Under the pieces are notes generated by a model that was given only the letters and a program-made list of their open reading frames with translations, made no database searches and was not told the origin of the DNA. DNA of 64,000 nt, from positions 1 through 64,000 of the IMG/VR virus record IMGVR_UViG_3300030106_005509; one strand, written 5' to 3'. Made by a program: the position numbers and the translations under genes. This DNA comes from a virus. This document shows positions 49,299 through 60,500 of the stretch, piece by piece; the stretch's first letter is position 1, and each line of letters opens with the position of its first letter.

Positions 49299-51236
49299 AT
49301 GCCAGTTTATTTTAGAGGTGACGATCCAGACCAAGATTGTTATTTGACACCAGCTCCTTTTGTAAGTATAGACAAAAATTACGAAAGAGCTGGCGATGGT
49401 CAAATACTTGGAGTTAGATATGTAATAACTTTAGAAGGCAGTATGGTTGCTGATAGAGGATCTCCGTCTACTCATGAAGACGCAACTAATGGATGGTTGA
49501 CAGACAGTGCGGACAAGATCATTAACGATCATGTACATGCCCACTCTTATACTGACATTATGAAAAAGCAGCAGCTTATGAGAAAGCTGTTTTCTAAACG
49601 TAATGAAGGTGGAATTTTATATATATCCGCTCCGTTTACCGGAGGCGCAACAATAAGTTGTCATGTAGAAATAATTGGTGTTAGTTTTCCGCAGCAGCCA
49701 CCGGGACAAGTTCTTGTTCAACCATACAGTATAACATTTGAAACCTCTGCTCTTAGCGGTGCTGGTATAACTGACCCAGACGACATGAGTATCAAACATC
49801 AGCTTGTGTCTGCTGCTTCTGAGAATTGGGATATACAGGAAGATACTGGCAGGAATTTTATAAACCATAAAGATGACGGAGGGTTCAAAAACACATATGG
49901 AACTTACACCGTGACCCATACTATTAGCGCTACCGGCAGAAGAAAATTTAGCAGTGATAATAGAGGAATGCAACCAGAAGCGTTTGGTAGAGACGCTGGA
50001 CGTAGTTCGGAAGACGGATTTTTTAACAGGTTAGATACTGATGGTCAAGCTTGGGAACAGGCTAGAGATTTTTGCCGTAGAAAGTTGATGCATGGTGTTC
50101 ATATTCACAATCCTTCCAGTAGTGATGGAATAGACCTTACAAAATATGGGGCAAATATACCGTGGGAGTTAGATGATGAACACGACCTTACGGGAGCCAC
50201 GATAGATGGTTACTATGCCTTTAACTACACAAAGACGGAATCCATTGGAGAGATGGATGGGACTTTTAGTGTAACCGAGACGTTTGATTTACTTCCACAA
50301 AACACCATAGCTATAGAGACTATGGAGGTACAAAAAGGTAGAGATGCAGGACATGGTAAGTCAACGGTAACAATAACCGGAACTATTGAAGGTGTGAACC
50401 TAGCACCTGTAATAGACGGAAAAATAAAAACAGCAAACTCTACTCATAATTTAGAATCAGCAAAAGCTAATAATAATGGATTTGATAAATTTACCAACGC
50501 AAAGACTAGGCTAGGCCAGATAAAACCAATACTTTACCTTCATGCTAGAGAGTTTACTGGCGATACAGGAATATTGCCAACACCAGTTTCAAGCAACATA
50601 TCAAGAAATCCATCAGCTGGAATTATAAATTACAGTTATACCTTTGAGAATAGAAAATATTATATACCATTTTGCCGGGCAGAAACCGTTACATTAAATG
50701 ACACTTATCCGGGACATATAATTGCTCAACATCAAGTCATAGGACGAAAGACTGGACCTGTACTGCAAGATATAGGCACTCAAGGGCCTTGGAAAAGAAA
50801 CATGTCTATAACTTGCGTTGTCGATGTTGATAGTCAAAAATTTTGCGTAGACTCTGGCGGCGATAGAACTTTGCATGAAAATAAAACAGACTGTGAGGCA
50901 ATATCAGGAAACACTTGGGCTACAAATCCAAACTACATAGCAACTGATTATAGTGATGCAAATACTAAAAAACCAAGCATGGTTGATACGGCGGTAGTAG
51001 GCACGTTAAGTCAAAGAACCGCTATAAGAAATGTAGTAAATACATTTAAACCTGACAGTGCTTCTGCAAGAGCTATTTTTGCAGACACAGCACCTACAGA
51101 AACTTGGGACCCTCAAAGTGGATCTTGGAGTTATAGTATTGGATGGACTTATGAGTTAGCAGAAAGTTACATCTGCAATGAAGATGTAGATAATATAACT
51201 GGTGGTGACAACAATTATCCGGGAACACCTAAGTAG
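49299..51236 (+). CDS. Tail-tip/baseplate structural protein
   Basis: The 645-residue protein is beta-rich and mixed, starting VYFRGDDPDQDCYLTPAPFV. A domain around 40-160 (LGVRYVITLEGSMVAD, later PGQVLVQPYSITFETSALSG) could be the distal-tail sandwich. A region near 510-560 carries a C-x-x-x-G motif (ENKTDCEAISGNTW) shared with downstream genes. It lies between the LamG protein and the large hub-like gene. I see no catalytic motif. A distal tail (Dit-like) or hub-adaptor role is inferred from order. Confidence 0.55.
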   Translation: MPVYFRGDDPDQDCYLTPAPFVSIDKNYERAGDGQILGVRYVITLEGSMVADRGSPSTHEDATNGWLTDSADKIINDHVHAHSYTDIMKKQQLMRKLFSKRNEGGILYISAPFTGGATISCHVEIIGVSFPQQPPGQVLVQPYSITFETSALSGAGITDPDDMSIKHQLVSAASENWDIQEDTGRNFINHKDDGGFKNTYGTYTVTHTISATGRRKFSSDNRGMQPEAFGRDAGRSSEDGFFNRLDTDGQAWEQARDFCRRKLMHGVHIHNPSSSDGIDLTKYGANIPWELDDEHDLTGATIDGYYAFNYTKTESIGEMDGTFSVTETFDLLPQNTIAIETMEVQKGRDAGHGKSTVTITGTIEGVNLAPVIDGKIKTANSTHNLESAKANNNGFDKFTNAKTRLGQIKPILYLHAREFTGDTGILPTPVSSNISRNPSAGIINYSYTFENRKYYIPFCRAETVTLNDTYPGHIIAQHQVIGRKTGPVLQDIGTQGPWKRNMSITCVVDVDSQKFCVDSGGDRTLHENKTDCEAISGNTWATNPNYIATDYSDANTKKPSMVDTAVVGTLSQRTAIRNVVNTFKPDSASARAIFADTAPTETWDPQSGSWSYSIGWTYELAESYICNEDVDNITGGDNNYPGTPK

Positions 51237-51245
51237 GGGTAAACA

Positions 51246-54200
51246 ATGCCAATAAATTCATCTTATGATAAAGAATATCTGTTTCAACAGACTTTTCTGG
51301 GTGCATCTATAAAAAGCTGGAACACAAGTATTGGGTTCAACAGTAACAGTACCACCATGAATATTATATTGGTAGAAGATCAATTTTTCTACAGGGGTGC
51401 TAACGCTGTAGATGAAGGATACCATATCTGGGATGAAGATGGCTTTCCAGATGGAGCAGACAAAAATTACACAGCAACCGGAGACAAATTTTTCGCACCT
51501 GTGACCGGTGAGCCTGCTTACTTCACATATTATAAATCATCTGTTCCTAGCTGTGGAGCTTGTTATGACACAAGCGTTGGAAAGAAAGACGACATTCTTT
51601 CTAACTATACAGAAAAAAGCGGAAACGAAAGCGAAGCTGATTGTAAAGCTGCTGGTTTTACTTGGATTAAACCGTCTAACTCAAAGAAGGCAAAGCAAAA
51701 AGAAAGAGGGATAATAACAGAAGTATTTGAGTTTAACGGAATAGTAAGCTCATATAAAAAATACAGTGGAACTGACGGTGTTAGATATGAAGTTATTTTA
51801 GAAGATCCAAGAAAGATGCTTGAAGGTTCTCAAGTTATTTTGGGTGGCTATGCAGGAACCACACCCCCTCCAGACAGATCTTTTGGAATGATAGATAAGT
51901 TTGACGATGGAGACTATTCTAATGTAAGAACTCTAAGCAATGGCTATATGGGTTATTACAACATAATAAACGCCTTTGGTTACTATGAGCATTTTAACTT
52001 TGGAACAGCTTTAACAAATGCAAATGGCTTCTTGTGGAGAAGAGCATTAGACGCATGTCAAAAAATATTGCAGGGAAAATATGATATAGTTGGAGGCGCG
52101 GACTTAGAGAGAATGGGTGGTCCTCTCTATTACATGAGAGATACAAGAAGCGCCCAACAAATAAAAGCCAGTGAACCTATTGATGTTCATAGGTATAAAG
52201 TTGATTTGTCAGAACTAGATAATCTCAGTGACACTAATGGCGGCTTGCTTCCTGACCTGTATAGATTGCAAGGACAAAAAGCCTCATTGCTATCAATAGT
52301 ACAAACTATATGTGAAACAGCAGGCGCTGACTTCTTTGTTAAGCTTGACAAAACTACAGCTAGAACTAAAAAAGATGATGATAGAGAATATTCCGGCGTT
52401 GTTAAAATTGTGCCGCTTCCTAAGAACGCTCCGATTGAATACGGAAAGATTAGAAAAGTAATAGAAGAAGCTCACACAGATGAAGCTTGTGGGGCGACTG
52501 CTACACACCCTTGGGCAAATAGAATATCCAGCGAAAGCATGGGTTATGAATTTAGAGACCCTCTCTGTGGCGTAATGATGCTTGGTGACAAAAGAACAAA
52601 AGTTGCTGGCGTTACCGCTATGGGTTGGTTTCCATCTATTAATGGGGGTATGATTCGTGAAAGATTTGCTGTTGGTTCTGACAAGCTAAAAGAAATGCTT
52701 CCTGCTGTAGAGCATGACGGAGTAACCTTTGCTAATCCCGGATGGTATCATCCATTCAATCTTCCATACACAAAAGGCTTAAGTGCAGATCAAGTTGGAT
52801 TAGGCGTTCTACCTCCCGCTGCAAATATACCTTACTCTCCAGCTCCTGCGTCAAATGATGACTATATTGCTTGGGGCAAAGCTTTAGTGCCGGACATGCA
52901 TACTGACACTGGTGCTGCAAATTTAGCAGGACCTTTAGCTCCGGGAACTAAAGCTTCATTTCAACCTTCAGGAGCTTGGGGTGATGGACTATTAGATATA
53001 TTTCCTTGTTGGGGTTTTCTAAAAGGCATTGACAGGATGCAAGGACCTTTTGCAAATATAAACTTGCTACAGTTAAAAGCTGAAGGTATTCCAATCAAAG
53101 GGGGATTTGCTGACGACAATGTTTACAATGATTATGATACTAATGAAGGAATATTTACTATATTTGAATACTATAATCCGTATTCTTCAGTTCCTATATT
53201 TGGAAAAAGTAAAACTATTACTTCTGTTGGTGGCGTTAGTCAGTTAGTAAAAAATCATTTAGTTTACAGTGTGTCAACGGCTCTAGAATTTAATGAAGAC
53301 CAAGCACTTAGGCGAGCTATGAGACAGCCAAAATGCTTTGTAGGCCCCGGAGGGATTGCAAACGCACCCTGTTGGCAAGACGACGTTTTACCCGGCTCAC
53401 CAATCCCTGTTGAATACCCTGTATGCAAATCAAATCCTTATCATGCAGCTTGCTACACCCACGGAAAACCGGGACCAACTTACAGATATAAGCTAATAAA
53501 TCAAAAGTGGGACAATAGAAGTACTATATATGTAAACCCAGATTGCGTTTGTAAAGAGAGAGATCTTATAAATGGAGATTGGGAACACAAGCATTGTCAT
53601 GCTGATTATACAGAAGACAAAAACGGAGTTAAAACGGCGCTTCCTAAAGACCAACAAACGACAGCTGGTGATTACTATAAGCTGGGAGGAAGTAATTCAA
53701 AGCTCGCTAGATTTTGTTTTGAAAATCCTGTTTACCAAGTTCCAAGAATCCAAGGCGGAAAAGCTATGGTTCAGGCAGTTAAAAATCCTGAAGTTTATAA
53801 AGGCTGGTTGAAATCTTGGGACTGGTACATACCTGCTGTAAATGTTATTCCCATTGATTTAGCAGGAACAGGTTGGACTGGAGGACCAATAGGATCAAAT
53901 GGAAACTACTCTCATTTCTACTACACTACAGTAACAGCTTTAAGGGCAGCTATAAAAGGTTACAAAGACTGGTTTGAATATACAACAATTTTTGAGCCTT
54001 GGCTTCATTGTAAATTTAATCTAGACAGCTGTCCGATGACCTTAGAGATGGATATTGAAAATCACAACAGAAATGATTTAAGTGGAGGTATACAAGCGGA
54101 ACTTTTTCAAGACCCAGAGACAGGTAAGGAAACAGCCGGAGACATAACATACGGAACAGGATATGTTGTCCATAGTTTCAATAGATGGCTTGGACAAAAC

Positions 54201-55661
54201 AGGACGGGAGTTCATAAAGATGCTAATGCCGGAACAGATGGCAGGTTTAAGGAAGTAGAGCTAAAAAACGAACAAGCCCAACCTTTTGGAATCCCGGTTC
54301 TTCAGGGTCATTCAATTCAACAAAATAGTTTACTTGACGAGGTATTTAAGAGAGTCAAGAGAGTTGCAGATGAGTTTTACGGCAAGAAGTACTTAGTGCC
54401 TTTACCCTTCACACCTAATGAAGTTGAGCAACACCTCAGACAAGTATCTGACGAAGCTTTTGAATTTGAAAGTTCTTGGGAGCCTACTTCTGAAGGAGGA
54501 TGGGTTGATGTTGATATATCAACTCCAGAAATAGGAAAAAGATACCCTCAAAATGCTAGCTTCTTTAGTCAAAATGGAAAGTTGCTTCCTTTTGCTGTGT
54601 TCCCAACACATCATATGCAAGTTATGAATAAAAAACTTACCTCTATTAAAGTGGATGGTAAACTTCCCTCCGCTGGAGATCCAAGAGAAATACATGTCAC
54701 CACTAACCATCCCGGAAATAGTTTAGGTGGGGGAAGCGTAGGAAAAACATACATAAAAACATCAGTAGATTCTCAAGTATACTGGCTTTGGAATCCTACA
54801 ACATATGCAATACAAACAGGAAGAGCTACAAGTGGAAGCTTAAAACCTTACGCTTTAATAACACTAAACAAACATGTAGATTGCGGCATATTTGATGTTG
54901 CTGCATATCCATCTATAGTTAGCAAAAGAGACTACATAGGTCTAGGTTATGCAACCAATTTTCAACCGCTTCTTACAGAACCTCAAGATGTGGTCAACAC
55001 AAACAGGACTATCATAAAATGGTCTGATTGGTTTCATGTCGGTGGTGAAAATCAAGACGATGGAAAAAATATGTTTGGATCTGATGCTAACCACCCGTAC
55101 AGTAAAAGTAAGGGGTGGGTAATTGGTGACTATGAAACTGAAGGCACAGGAAGATTTGGGTTGGCTCCTGCTAGGATGAAACCTTGGACAGCAGCTGTAC
55201 CTCTAAAAAGCAATAGATACAGATGGGGACCTTGGGCTGAGGGAAGAGGCTTTGGTAAAGCAGAACTAGAAATTGATAGTACCTTTGCTCCAGAGAATTT
55301 TGGTGGTTTTGATTTGATGGAACAAGCTGCAATCGCAAAATTGCAAGCGGCTGTAGAACCTGCTGGAGCTGCAAATGGTGTTGCTATCGAATCTGGTTCT
55401 GTAAGTTTAGCTGGACTTCCCACTATAGGAACAGATGTGAAAGAACCCACTATCACAGGCTTGCAGCTTTTTGACACAGGTCCTTATATATCAGATGTTT
55501 CTATAGACATAGGAGCAAACGGCGTAAGAACTACATACAATATGAAGACACAAAGAAAAGCACATAAGCTAAACGAAATATATGAAAATAGAATGAGGAA
55601 AAATGCTCAAGACTTTATGAAGCTTTCTCACGAAATAATACAAGGTTATAATCCAAGGTAA
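51246..55661 (+). CDS. Large tail-tip (hub) protein, 1471 aa
   Basis: The protein begins with SSYDKEYLFQQTFLGASIKS and has an early beta domain with FEFNGIVSSYKKYSGTDG followed by YEVILEDPRKMLEGSQVIL, which resembles hub or tail-associated proteins of the gp27 type that form the tail-tip ring. Many cysteines and aromatic residues occupy the middle (SCGACYDTS, CVCKERDLINGDWEHKHCHA, CFENPVYQVPRIQG). A helix (LLDEVFKRVKRVADEFYGKK, around 1030) and a repeat-free C-terminus end in a long charged helix. It is large for a hub. It is likely to be the central tail-tip protein that contacts the tape measure C-terminus. No lysozyme or peptidase motif is visible. Confidence 0.55.
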   Translation: MPINSSYDKEYLFQQTFLGASIKSWNTSIGFNSNSTTMNIILVEDQFFYRGANAVDEGYHIWDEDGFPDGADKNYTATGDKFFAPVTGEPAYFTYYKSSVPSCGACYDTSVGKKDDILSNYTEKSGNESEADCKAAGFTWIKPSNSKKAKQKERGIITEVFEFNGIVSSYKKYSGTDGVRYEVILEDPRKMLEGSQVILGGYAGTTPPPDRSFGMIDKFDDGDYSNVRTLSNGYMGYYNIINAFGYYEHFNFGTALTNANGFLWRRALDACQKILQGKYDIVGGADLERMGGPLYYMRDTRSAQQIKASEPIDVHRYKVDLSELDNLSDTNGGLLPDLYRLQGQKASLLSIVQTICETAGADFFVKLDKTTARTKKDDDREYSGVVKIVPLPKNAPIEYGKIRKVIEEAHTDEACGATATHPWANRISSESMGYEFRDPLCGVMMLGDKRTKVAGVTAMGWFPSINGGMIRERFAVGSDKLKEMLPAVEHDGVTFANPGWYHPFNLPYTKGLSADQVGLGVLPPAANIPYSPAPASNDDYIAWGKALVPDMHTDTGAANLAGPLAPGTKASFQPSGAWGDGLLDIFPCWGFLKGIDRMQGPFANINLLQLKAEGIPIKGGFADDNVYNDYDTNEGIFTIFEYYNPYSSVPIFGKSKTITSVGGVSQLVKNHLVYSVSTALEFNEDQALRRAMRQPKCFVGPGGIANAPCWQDDVLPGSPIPVEYPVCKSNPYHAACYTHGKPGPTYRYKLINQKWDNRSTIYVNPDCVCKERDLINGDWEHKHCHADYTEDKNGVKTALPKDQQTTAGDYYKLGGSNSKLARFCFENPVYQVPRIQGGKAMVQAVKNPEVYKGWLKSWDWYIPAVNVIPIDLAGTGWTGGPIGSNGNYSHFYYTTVTALRAAIKGYKDWFEYTTIFEPWLHCKFNLDSCPMTLEMDIENHNRNDLSGGIQAELFQDPETGKETAGDITYGTGYVVHSFNRWLGQNRTGVHKDANAGTDGRFKEVELKNEQAQPFGIPVLQGHSIQQNSLLDEVFKRVKRVADEFYGKKYLVPLPFTPNEVEQHLRQVSDEAFEFESSWEPTSEGGWVDVDISTPEIGKRYPQNASFFSQNGKLLPFAVFPTHHMQVMNKKLTSIKVDGKLPSAGDPREIHVTTNHPGNSLGGGSVGKTYIKTSVDSQVYWLWNPTTYAIQTGRATSGSLKPYALITLNKHVDCGIFDVAAYPSIVSKRDYIGLGYATNFQPLLTEPQDVVNTNRTIIKWSDWFHVGGENQDDGKNMFGSDANHPYSKSKGWVIGDYETEGTGRFGLAPARMKPWTAAVPLKSNRYRWGPWAEGRGFGKAELEIDSTFAPENFGGFDLMEQAAIAKLQAAVEPAGAANGVAIESGSVSLAGLPTIGTDVKEPTITGLQLFDTGPYISDVSIDIGANGVRTTYNMKTQRKAHKLNEIYENRMRKNAQDFMKLSHEIIQGYNPR

Positions 55662-55665
55662 AAAC

Positions 55666-57498
55666 ATGAGTGCAGATTCAGATAGAGAAAGAAGAAGTCA
55701 AGAAGACAAGCAGACTGTAGAGAGTCAAGTTAAAGATATTCTGCAAAAGGGTCTTGAGGGTAAGCATCAAAATTATGGAGCGGCACTGTTCACCGGCTCG
55801 CTTACAGAAGCAGACGCTTCACCAGTTGCAGCAAAGAACAATGACGGAATTGACTTGATTCCTGTAGATGCTACCTTTCCAAACGGTTTTGCAACAAATA
55901 TGTCCTACGCTTCGGTGGGAACTACAGACACAAATTCTTACGTTAAAAAAATGCAAACCGGCAAACGCAATGCTGGTAGCGGTGGATTTACTGACAAGCA
56001 AACTTGGCAATCAACTGCGGCTATGAGTCAAGACGGGTTATTACTGCCTTTCTCAACAACTTTCGTTCAGAGAAACCCAGCAGGTATTCTAGCGGAGCTT
56101 GCTAAGCCTGAACAAGAAGGAAGACCAAGCACTATAGACGGAAGACTTCCTCCCTATGAGTTTCCTACGACGTTAATAGACGGTGGAGATATAACTAACG
56201 GGGTGGTAACATCTTTAACTTTGAATCCTTTTGCTCAAGGTCATAGTATAACAAAAGTTAACAGAGGTGAAACACCCGGAAACATAGATGTTAGAAATGC
56301 TTCTGGTGGTGGCGGTAGTGAATTACCACTAGGTCAAGGTCAGAGTTTTCCTAAAAATGCTTCTAGACCAATGTCACTTAGAGGTCCTTTAGTTTTAACT
56401 GGTTGGGGATACGATACGGAAGGCAAACCAACACCTAACTTCAAAAAAGAAGCAGGCCAAAGAGATGCTACGCCTAGATCTCCCACTTTTGGTAAAGCTA
56501 TAGTACCCGGTTTTTTAGATAAACCTAAACAAGACAAACACTTTCTAACAGGTCATATGGCAACAATAGACCGTTGGAAAACAGGTCCTGTAGATCTTAG
56601 GTGGGACAGAACTAGAAAAGTATGGGTATCTCCCGGAACAAATAAAGTTTATCTATGTAAAGCTACTAGATGTATTTTGCCTACATCTGGACCTGATGGT
56701 CTTAATTCATTTAATTTTGGTGTAAATAATGTAGTAGGTGGTCTTAGACAGTATGGAAATCCATGTCCTAATAAAGCATGTAGGTATGATACATACTTCC
56801 CAAAAAGTGAACAGTATCCTGATATTGAAATATATGACCCTGAAGACAAGCAGTGGTGTGGTAACTGTCAAGTAAAAGATACGGTCAATGGTCCTCGTGT
56901 TCATTGTGAGGATCCTAGCACGGGGTGTGTGCCTTTTTATGATGCTGTTGTTATTAGGTCAATGGCTCACATAACATCTGGAAAAAATGTAAAGTCAGAT
57001 TGTGGGGATAAATTCAAAAGAACGCAATCTTCCGATCCTTACAGTAAAAGAATGGGCAATCCATGTCATGGATGGGGTTCTAGCTATGATGGCAAGTTGC
57101 AATATCTAGCAGATAAAGTTGTTGGACCAAATAAAGAATATCAAGAAGAAGCTTACGACATTTTATACGAAAGAATTCTAATAGAGAATCCTTTAAGTCA
57201 AGGACTTATGCTTGGAGACTCATTCCTGAGTTATGATACAGGTAGAAGAATAACACTCACATACACAAGAACTGATGGAGATGGTTGTGGAAAGGGTGGA
57301 AACCCAGTAACTGTGACGGAGAGTTTGCCTGTGCATGTTATACTACAAGCTGAGTTTGTCGGTGTAGAATTAGTCACAGACGCTCACTGTGAAGCTGGCG
57401 AGATGGGTGCTTGTACAAGAAAGATCATGGCTCAAGGTATGGTAACTTCTAAGGACTGTGGTCCTGATGAAGACTTACCTGCGAGTACAGTTAGTTAA
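55666..57498 (+). CDS. Cysteine-rich tail-tip protein, 610 aa
   Basis: The protein has a polar N-terminus (EDKQTVESQVKDILQKGLEG), a Gly/Pro/Asn-rich middle and a Cys-rich section around 330-500, with CKATRC, NPCPNKACRYDTYFP, KQWCGNCQVKD and HCEDPSTGC. Paired cysteines of this density suggest zinc sites or cross-linked loops. The last 90 residues are a beta domain with another Cys set (CGKGGNPVTVTESLPVHVIL, AHCEAGEMGACTRKIMAQG). AGGT precedes its start four bases after the upstream stop. Its role is unknown; it sits in the tail-tip operon between the hub-like gene and the giant Cys-rich frame. Confidence 0.6.
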   Translation: MSADSDRERRSQEDKQTVESQVKDILQKGLEGKHQNYGAALFTGSLTEADASPVAAKNNDGIDLIPVDATFPNGFATNMSYASVGTTDTNSYVKKMQTGKRNAGSGGFTDKQTWQSTAAMSQDGLLLPFSTTFVQRNPAGILAELAKPEQEGRPSTIDGRLPPYEFPTTLIDGGDITNGVVTSLTLNPFAQGHSITKVNRGETPGNIDVRNASGGGGSELPLGQGQSFPKNASRPMSLRGPLVLTGWGYDTEGKPTPNFKKEAGQRDATPRSPTFGKAIVPGFLDKPKQDKHFLTGHMATIDRWKTGPVDLRWDRTRKVWVSPGTNKVYLCKATRCILPTSGPDGLNSFNFGVNNVVGGLRQYGNPCPNKACRYDTYFPKSEQYPDIEIYDPEDKQWCGNCQVKDTVNGPRVHCEDPSTGCVPFYDAVVIRSMAHITSGKNVKSDCGDKFKRTQSSDPYSKRMGNPCHGWGSSYDGKLQYLADKVVGPNKEYQEEAYDILYERILIENPLSQGLMLGDSFLSYDTGRRITLTYTRTDGDGCGKGGNPVTVTESLPVHVILQAEFVGVELVTDAHCEAGEMGACTRKIMAQGMVTSKDCGPDEDLPASTVS

Positions 57499-57508
57499 AG
57501 GTAAATAG

Positions 57509-60500
57509 ATGGGGATTGGGGACAATTTTGACACATCTAATATTGGACTAAGGAACGCTAGAACCGGCAGGAAATCTGGCCATGGACACTCATGGATGGA
57601 CGATAATGGCGGTCATCCTTGTAATATAGGTTGTGGATGTAAAGAAGTTTTCTACGGCGCTGAAGGCAATTGCTCTTTGCCTCCTGAGATTAGAGTCTCT
57701 ATTCTACAAGTCCCTTCTTACTGTTCAGATAATAATACTGATCCAGAAACCACAAACAATGTTACTACTGTTTTTGGTGAGTCTGCTACTGCTGATAAGA
57801 CCGCAACACAATGCGAAGCTAATAATGGCGTGTGCAAAAAAGATGGAGCTGAAATCTTTCAGTTCAACAGAGAAGGCACAATAATAGAAATAGTTGATAA
57901 GTACACCTGTGAGGACCCTGTCGCCGGAGGTACTTGGGAGACTAGCGGTACATTTCATAAAACAAGCAGAACGGTAGCAAGAGCAAAACAAGAATCTGCG
58001 GACTCTTTCTTACTCAGGTATAAGAACGGAGCATGGAGAGGAAGAAGAGCTTGTAGACAAACTCCAGACCCCTATCTAAATGATAGTGGCAGTTCGTACA
58101 GAATGTTTGGCAAAGAAGGTCATATTTATGATCCTGTAGGTGGAGCAACACCCGGAGCTAGGTTTGGGCGCACTAGTCGTGGTAAAGGCACTGTACCTAG
58201 AATTGATAGTATGCTTGGGGAAGCTCCACGAGAAGCAAAGTTTGGAACGCACTCTTTAAGAAGCTTCCTTATAGAATGGCTTCCTAACGATGTTCCATAC
58301 GGCACGGCTGAACCCGTACACATCCAGAAGATGAAAAACATAATCTTGATGGGTTCTGAAGAGACAGATACAGATATCATGGACAAACTTGGTGCGTCTT
58401 TTGATGAAATTGACGTTCCAGACGAAGACCCTATCAATAAAGTGACAGCCAAAGCCGGTAAATTAACTAAAGTAATAGCAACCGCTAATCCTTTCCTCGA
58501 AAATTACAAAGAAGCCATAGCTGTTTTGCACGAATCTAATGATTCTTATGATGAAAATCTGGGATGTTTGCAAAACGGCGAAAGATTTCATATACCACAC
58601 GCTTGTGCTAGACTGCTTCCAAATGGCGACATGGAAATGGCCTCTAAGAGATATCAAGTTTGTTACAAAGAGGTATGTACTGGAGCAAATGAAACCAGTA
58701 AATTAGCCTGTGAGGGAAAAGGTGGCGCTTGGGACATTCAATTCATTAGCGATTCTGAACCAACAGCAGGTCATGAAACGTCTTGCGAAGCTAGTGGAGG
58801 TAAAACATTTACAGGATTAAAGTATTTAGATGAATCTGAATGTGCTGAAGAAGCAAAATGTTTGACTGAAGATGATGACGAGGAATCTTCTACATTCGGT
58901 GAATTAATAGACGCTGAAGACGATGATGGAAATGTAATAACTGATAAATATGAGTGTTTAGCCAGAAGTATTGGAAATACTTATAAAGAGTTAGATCCAG
59001 CTGATATTCCATCTGTTGGCGACTTTGGGGGAACTGTAGAGCCTATAAATCACTGGACTCATGAGTGGCAAGAGTTGCACACTGATGACGCAGCAGCCAT
59101 AACTAACAAGCTTGACTTAATTATTGGAAGCTCCTATTCTGCGGGGAATGCTTGCTGTGATGGTCATATTGATAGAAAATCTCCGGGTTGGCATAACAGT
59201 ATAAGAAATGCTAACCAGTATGGATCTAGAGCCGCTGAAGTTCAAAATACCTGCACGGGAGAATATGAAGAAGTAACACTTATACCGGGAAGACCTAGCG
59301 GTAGTGTAGTAGATCTTTTAGGAGGAACTGGAGGAGGTCCTTCGTTCCACTCATCCCAAAGAGCTGACCAAGCTCAGTATGACGATATATCTATGGGTGG
59401 ATTTACTTTAGTCCACAAGCCTTGCACTTTTTACGGTAACTGTTTTGCTGAAGGAGCGGAAGATGCTGGTGTTGGTCAGGTAACTGTGCTAAGAATACCT
59501 ATGGATCAGATAATGAACTGCTCCAATTTAAGGCTAACAGATGCTCAAGACAAAACGTTTGGATGGAAAGAGCAGTTTGGTTGGTGGGGAAATCCAGCAG
59601 GCTTCTATCCCGGAGATCCTCAAGAAGAAAAAGACATACCATTTACCGGCAGACACCTTAATTACTGCCATACAAGAGGTGGAATGGGTGACGGCAATGA
59701 CGACGGAATTGCTGATTGGACTTCTATAGGTAAGCAAACCCATAGTTTTTACGGCAATGCTGGAGGTGAACATTGGGACACTCATGGAAATACAAACTTT
59801 AATTTTGGAAGTTGCGCAATAGCTCTATACTGGGAAAACCAGATGGGGTTAGTGCCTCACAATTCAAGATCCTTCCACAAACCCGGCGATTGGGCATTAA
59901 GAAAACTAAACCTTCAACCTCAACCCTTCAAGGCTACAGAAGCTAAGCAAAACTCTTATAAAAGTTTGAGAGAAGCTCAGAGAGATAAAAACCTCTTTGA
60001 CCTTTGGTTAAATAGTTTCTTTCTAGGGGGCGATATTGATCAAGTCCTTGTTTCAGGAATACTAGGAGGTCAGCGATTACACTGGCACAGTCTTGCTTAT
60101 TGGTTCGAGCATGATTGGATTGCCTACGACCTATTTCGAGATGCACAAGGTAAAATCCGCGTAGGGGATCTAAAGGTTCACTTTAAACGTATAGGTGACG
60201 AATTAAAACGAGCAAACGCCGGTAAAATGGGAAGGTTTGACCATGGCGGTATGGGTTCGACGGGAGGCCCAAGACAATATCCAATATGGAATATATTTGA
60301 TCACCCAAGAAAAAGAACCGATGGATGGTTGGAAGATGGTGAGTATCCAGACGACCATTGGGAAAAAGATAACGGCTTTAAAGAAGGTTATACTTGGCAC
60401 TTAATAACACACGCCAAGACTATACTAGGCCCTCACGCGTCCATGATGGCTGATGTTTATCACAATAGAAAAGAAAAAGGAAAAATACATGACAGTTTAG

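Noticed and set aside
57633-57884. Plus-strand 83-residue frame near the start of the right-edge region
   Set aside because: It lies in another frame inside the giant open frame and lacks a ribosome binding site and family features.
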